A DNA stretch of 64,000 nucleotides from Flagellimonas aequoris (GTDB lineage: Bacteria > Bacteroidota > Bacteroidia > Flavobacteriales > Flavobacteriaceae): NCBI RefSeq assembly GCF_003584165.1, contig NZ_QXFJ01000030.1, positions 496,001 to 560,000 of the forward strand, read 5' to 3'. The position numbers and the translations under genes are program-made. Position 1 is the first letter of the stretch; each line of letters starts with the position of its first letter. Shown piece by piece: positions 62,092 through 64,000 of this stretch. Under the pieces are notes generated by a model. The model saw only the letters and a list, made by a program, of their open reading frames with translations. It made no database searches and was not told the DNA's origin.

Positions 62092-62712
62092 TCAAATCCC
62101 CCCAATCACCTTTAAACTCAACCCCGTATACTTTTTAATGGTCTCATCATCTAGACCGTCCTTCTTCATCTTTTTGGCAATTTCAAGGGAGTTCTCTTTT
62201 TTCGCCCGCTTTTTCTCGGTATCGATTTTAAACTGTTCCAACTCCTGCTTTTCGGGACCCATGATCTCAAACAAGCCACTTTTTTTGAGTTGGTCCATTA
62301 CCCCTTGGTCGGCAAAACTGGTGTAATGGGTTTCGGTGATCACCAAGTGGTCCAGTACTTCCACCTTGATCAGTTTTCCCACTTTTAGCATGTGGTCGGT
62401 AAAGGTAATGTCGGCATCGGTAACCTCGTGCGAGCCGCTGGGGTGGTTGTGCACCAAGATCAGCTTGCTGGCCAGTTTGTAGATCGCCATCCTAAACACG
62501 TCGGGCGGGTCGGCATTTACCCGGTTGCTGGCCCCCAGGCCAATAAGCTCCACGAACAGGATCTTGTTGTTGTGGTTAAGGCCCACCACCCAAAAATGCT
62601 CTTGGTTACGGCGTATCTTGTTTTCGCGCAGCAATACCTGCTGCATGATCGCATATATGTCCGTAGAGTTGAGCACTTTGATCTTCTGTTCTTTGGTAAG
62701 CCGTATGTTCAT
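62092..62712 (-). CDS. RadC-family JAB-domain protein
   Basis: A 206-residue protein with the RadC/JAMM motif VHNHPSGSHEVTDADI (HxHPxG...S/T..D) and DHLVITETHYTSFAD. RadC-type proteins occur near mobile and repair loci; biochemical role debated. MNIRLTKEQKIKVLNS at 62712 matches usual family starts; a further in-frame start at 62754 adds 14 residues (MDYLSQTQNLQTPT). The C-terminal KKMKKDGLDDETIKKYTGLS is typical of a Rpn-like tail. Confidence 0.87.
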   Translation of the reverse strand: MNIRLTKEQKIKVLNSTDIYAIMQQVLLRENKIRRNQEHFWVVGLNHNNKILFVELIGLGASNRVNADPPDVFRMAIYKLASKLILVHNHPSGSHEVTDADITFTDHMLKVGKLIKVEVLDHLVITETHYTSFADQGVMDQLKKSGLFEIMGPEKQELEQFKIDTEKKRAKKENSLEIAKKMKKDGLDDETIKKYTGLSLKVIGGI

Positions 62713-62861
62713 GGTAGGTGTTTGTAAATTTTGGGTCTGGGAAAGGTAATCCATGCTTTTGAGAAAAGCAAAAATGCCGTTGGTCCAAAATATGTGATCA
62801 ATGTTTCATTTTTCCCACAAAAAGTGGTTTCTTTAAATCGCTAACCGTTCAATCTCAAAGT

Positions 62862-64000
62862 ATGGGCTTACCCAAGTTCTCCCTTCGTGCGTGGTGTATT
62901 TTTGTGATGTTTATTGCCTTGGGTTGTTCCAAGGATGACGATCCCGCCGATCCCGATAATTTTTATTGGGGTGCCGTTGCCAATGCCAGTAGTGCCGATT
63001 TATTGGGCTACTGGGCCATTTTTGAGGCCGAGTACGAGGGCACCCGGGTGCCGATACCCATTAATTACACGGACTGCGGCCGCGATTTTTTTGTATACCG
63101 GGACAACGGGGCCTATCAGGAATACCTATACACCAATTCAGGTTGTGAAACCGTCAGTAACCAATTCCAATGGGAGTTGAACAAAGGGGTGGTTACCCTG
63201 CGCACGCTTTCGGGCAGTACGGATGATCTGGTAATCATCAAACTTTCGGCCAACGAACTGCAGTTCAAGGCCCGTGTGGACATTGACGAGGACGGAGCCC
63301 TCGATGTAGTGGTGCTCATTGCCAAACGCTATACGCCCAACGAAAACGACTTTTATACCCAATCCTTTAGGTATTATGATACCGATTACAATTACAAATT
63401 GATCGGGTATACGTGGCAGCCCTATGATGGGTTCCACACGTTTGAAAAATATGAGATCTACCGCAGCCAAGGCGACAACTGTTCCAAGGCCAATGCGGAA
63501 CTGGTGGCCACCATTACCGATGTGGACAAAACAGAGTATTTTGATCTGACACCGCCCATAAGCAACAATCTGTGCTATTTCTTAAGGATATATACAGACC
63601 AAGGGTTACTGGGAGAAAGTTATTTAGAAACCTTTGATCCTTTTTACCTACGCATAGACCCCGTGAACTTAAATGAGCCCACGGTAGCGGGCAACACCAT
63701 TTCATTGAGTTGGGCCGCTTCGGAATCCCCTTATTTTTCGCACTATGAGATTATTGTCCGCAATCATGAAGGAGGTAGTGGTTATGGGTATCAGGACATC
63801 CCGGTGGCCACCATCACGGACAGGGAGACCACTGAATGGGTGGACGACAATCCACCTTATTTTGAAAATCCGTTTTACCATATTAGGGTACACACCCTGT
63901 TCGGCAACTACTCTGAATATAGCACCGATGTGACCACTTTTTGGCAAGTCCCCTTTAAACGACCGCAAATTCTATCCTTAAAGCAGATAAAATTTTATGC
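62862..64000 (+). CDS. lipoprotein, partial (runs off right edge)
   Basis: The ATG at 62862 starts MGLPKFSLRAWCIFVMFIAL-GC-SKDDDP, a lipoprotein signal. About 380 residues are visible up to the edge. From about 180 on, sections such as FEKYEIYRSQGDNC, FLRIYTDQGLLGESYLETFD, ISLSWAASESPYFSHYEIIV suggest fibronectin type III-like repeats. Flavobacterial surface lipoproteins often look so. Function unknown. Confidence 0.8.
   Translation, partial: MGLPKFSLRAWCIFVMFIALGCSKDDDPADPDNFYWGAVANASSADLLGYWAIFEAEYEGTRVPIPINYTDCGRDFFVYRDNGAYQEYLYTNSGCETVSNQFQWELNKGVVTLRTLSGSTDDLVIIKLSANELQFKARVDIDEDGALDVVVLIAKRYTPNENDFYTQSFRYYDTDYNYKLIGYTWQPYDGFHTFEKYEIYRSQGDNCSKANAELVATITDVDKTEYFDLTPPISNNLCYFLRIYTDQGLLGESYLETFDPFYLRIDPVNLNEPTVAGNTISLSWAASESPYFSHYEIIVRNHEGGSGYGYQDIPVATITDRETTEWVDDNPPYFENPFYHIRVHTLFGNYSEYSTDVTTFWQVPFKRPQILSLKQIKFY

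Noticed and set aside
62738..62753. TGGGAAAGGTAATCCA upstream of radC as a copy of the LexA-like operator
   Set aside because: Half-sites resemble TGGAAATAATCCA but spacing is longer and the core differs; one weak match is not enough.

Overview
The window is chromosomal DNA of a marine-type Flavobacteriaceae (Bacteroidota). The protein set resembles the Muricauda/Allomuricauda group, but that placement is inference from gene content only. Supporting signs are promoters with the Bacteroidota -7 box TAnnTTTG, little use of Shine-Dalgarno sites, a SusC/RagA-type plug domain, a DUF4251 lipoprotein, a fused alpha/beta E1 dehydrogenase, a MutS2 without Smr domain, and DUF4139/MuiA and QEGLA-motif proteins. 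No rRNA, tRNA, CRISPR array, insertion sequence or prophage block was seen. Most of the window is ordinary core genome in short operons with alternating strands.

Layout. 1-6.8 kb (minus): a cut metalloprotease-like protein, a LOG-family protein, uvrA and an APC permease. 6.8-9.0 kb: a small conserved protein, then an AT-rich two-gene accessory pair, a three-Cys-motif (Gp37/Gp68-like) protein and its partner TcmP. 9.0-12.1 kb: a DNA-repair-like pair (DUF4130-type protein plus radical SAM protein) divergent from a self-cleaving LexA/CI-type repressor, with four copies of one operator-like motif between them. 12-24.6 kb: ATP-grasp enzyme, gamma-glutamyltransferase, ACP phosphodiesterase, glmM, lipid A-type acyltransferase, rhomboid protease, TlpA-like thioredoxin, a beta-barrel protein, a large FAD/Fe-S oxidoreductase and an LpxH-like phosphoesterase. 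24.8-30.3 kb (plus): aroC, a dicarboxylate symporter, then a tightly coupled trio: ATP-grasp ligase, N-formylglutamate amidohydrolase and a QEGLA (DUF1704) metallopeptidase. 30.3-33.7 kb: a MuiA-like protein with a TonB-plug insertion and a 3' frameshift, a DCC thiol oxidoreductase and a metalloprotease-like lipoprotein. 33.8-36.9 kb: two HxlR-regulator/SDR modules in mirror image and the scar of a deletion. 37-52 kb: permease, Gfo/Idh/MocA oxidoreductase, MutS2, ung, nucleoside phosphorylase, SUI1, 2OG oxygenase, E1 dehydrogenase, envelope lipoproteins and a DMT transporter. 52-58 kb: sorbosone-dehydrogenase-like protein, AhpD-like, YHS and SnoaL-like proteins, an AraC regulator and a DUF302 protein.

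58.1-62.1 kb is the most interesting part. It is an AT-rich accessory island with a bacterial ubiquitin-like conjugation cassette: Ubl (single domain ending in Gly), E2-like protein without a candidate active-site Cys, a JAMM-protease/E1 fusion and a DUF6527 Cys-rich protein. It is preceded by a sigma-70-like gene split by a -1 frameshift at a plausible slippery site and by a Panacea-like protein. An 11-bp motif, TTGTCACGCTT, lies upstream of both the sigma gene and the Ubl gene, which suggests the island carries its own regulator. It sits between a DUF302 gene and a radC-like gene. Related cassettes are known from comparative genomics and some are antiviral, so an antiphage role is a reasonable but unproven inference.

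Other points: the LexA-like regulator and its divergent repair pair look like a compact damage-inducible unit. The ATP-grasp / amidohydrolase / QEGLA-peptidase trio looks like a ligate-and-trim system whose substrate is unknown. Inverted repeats of one sequence family recur at 9.85, 40.0, 43.2 and 56.6 kb.
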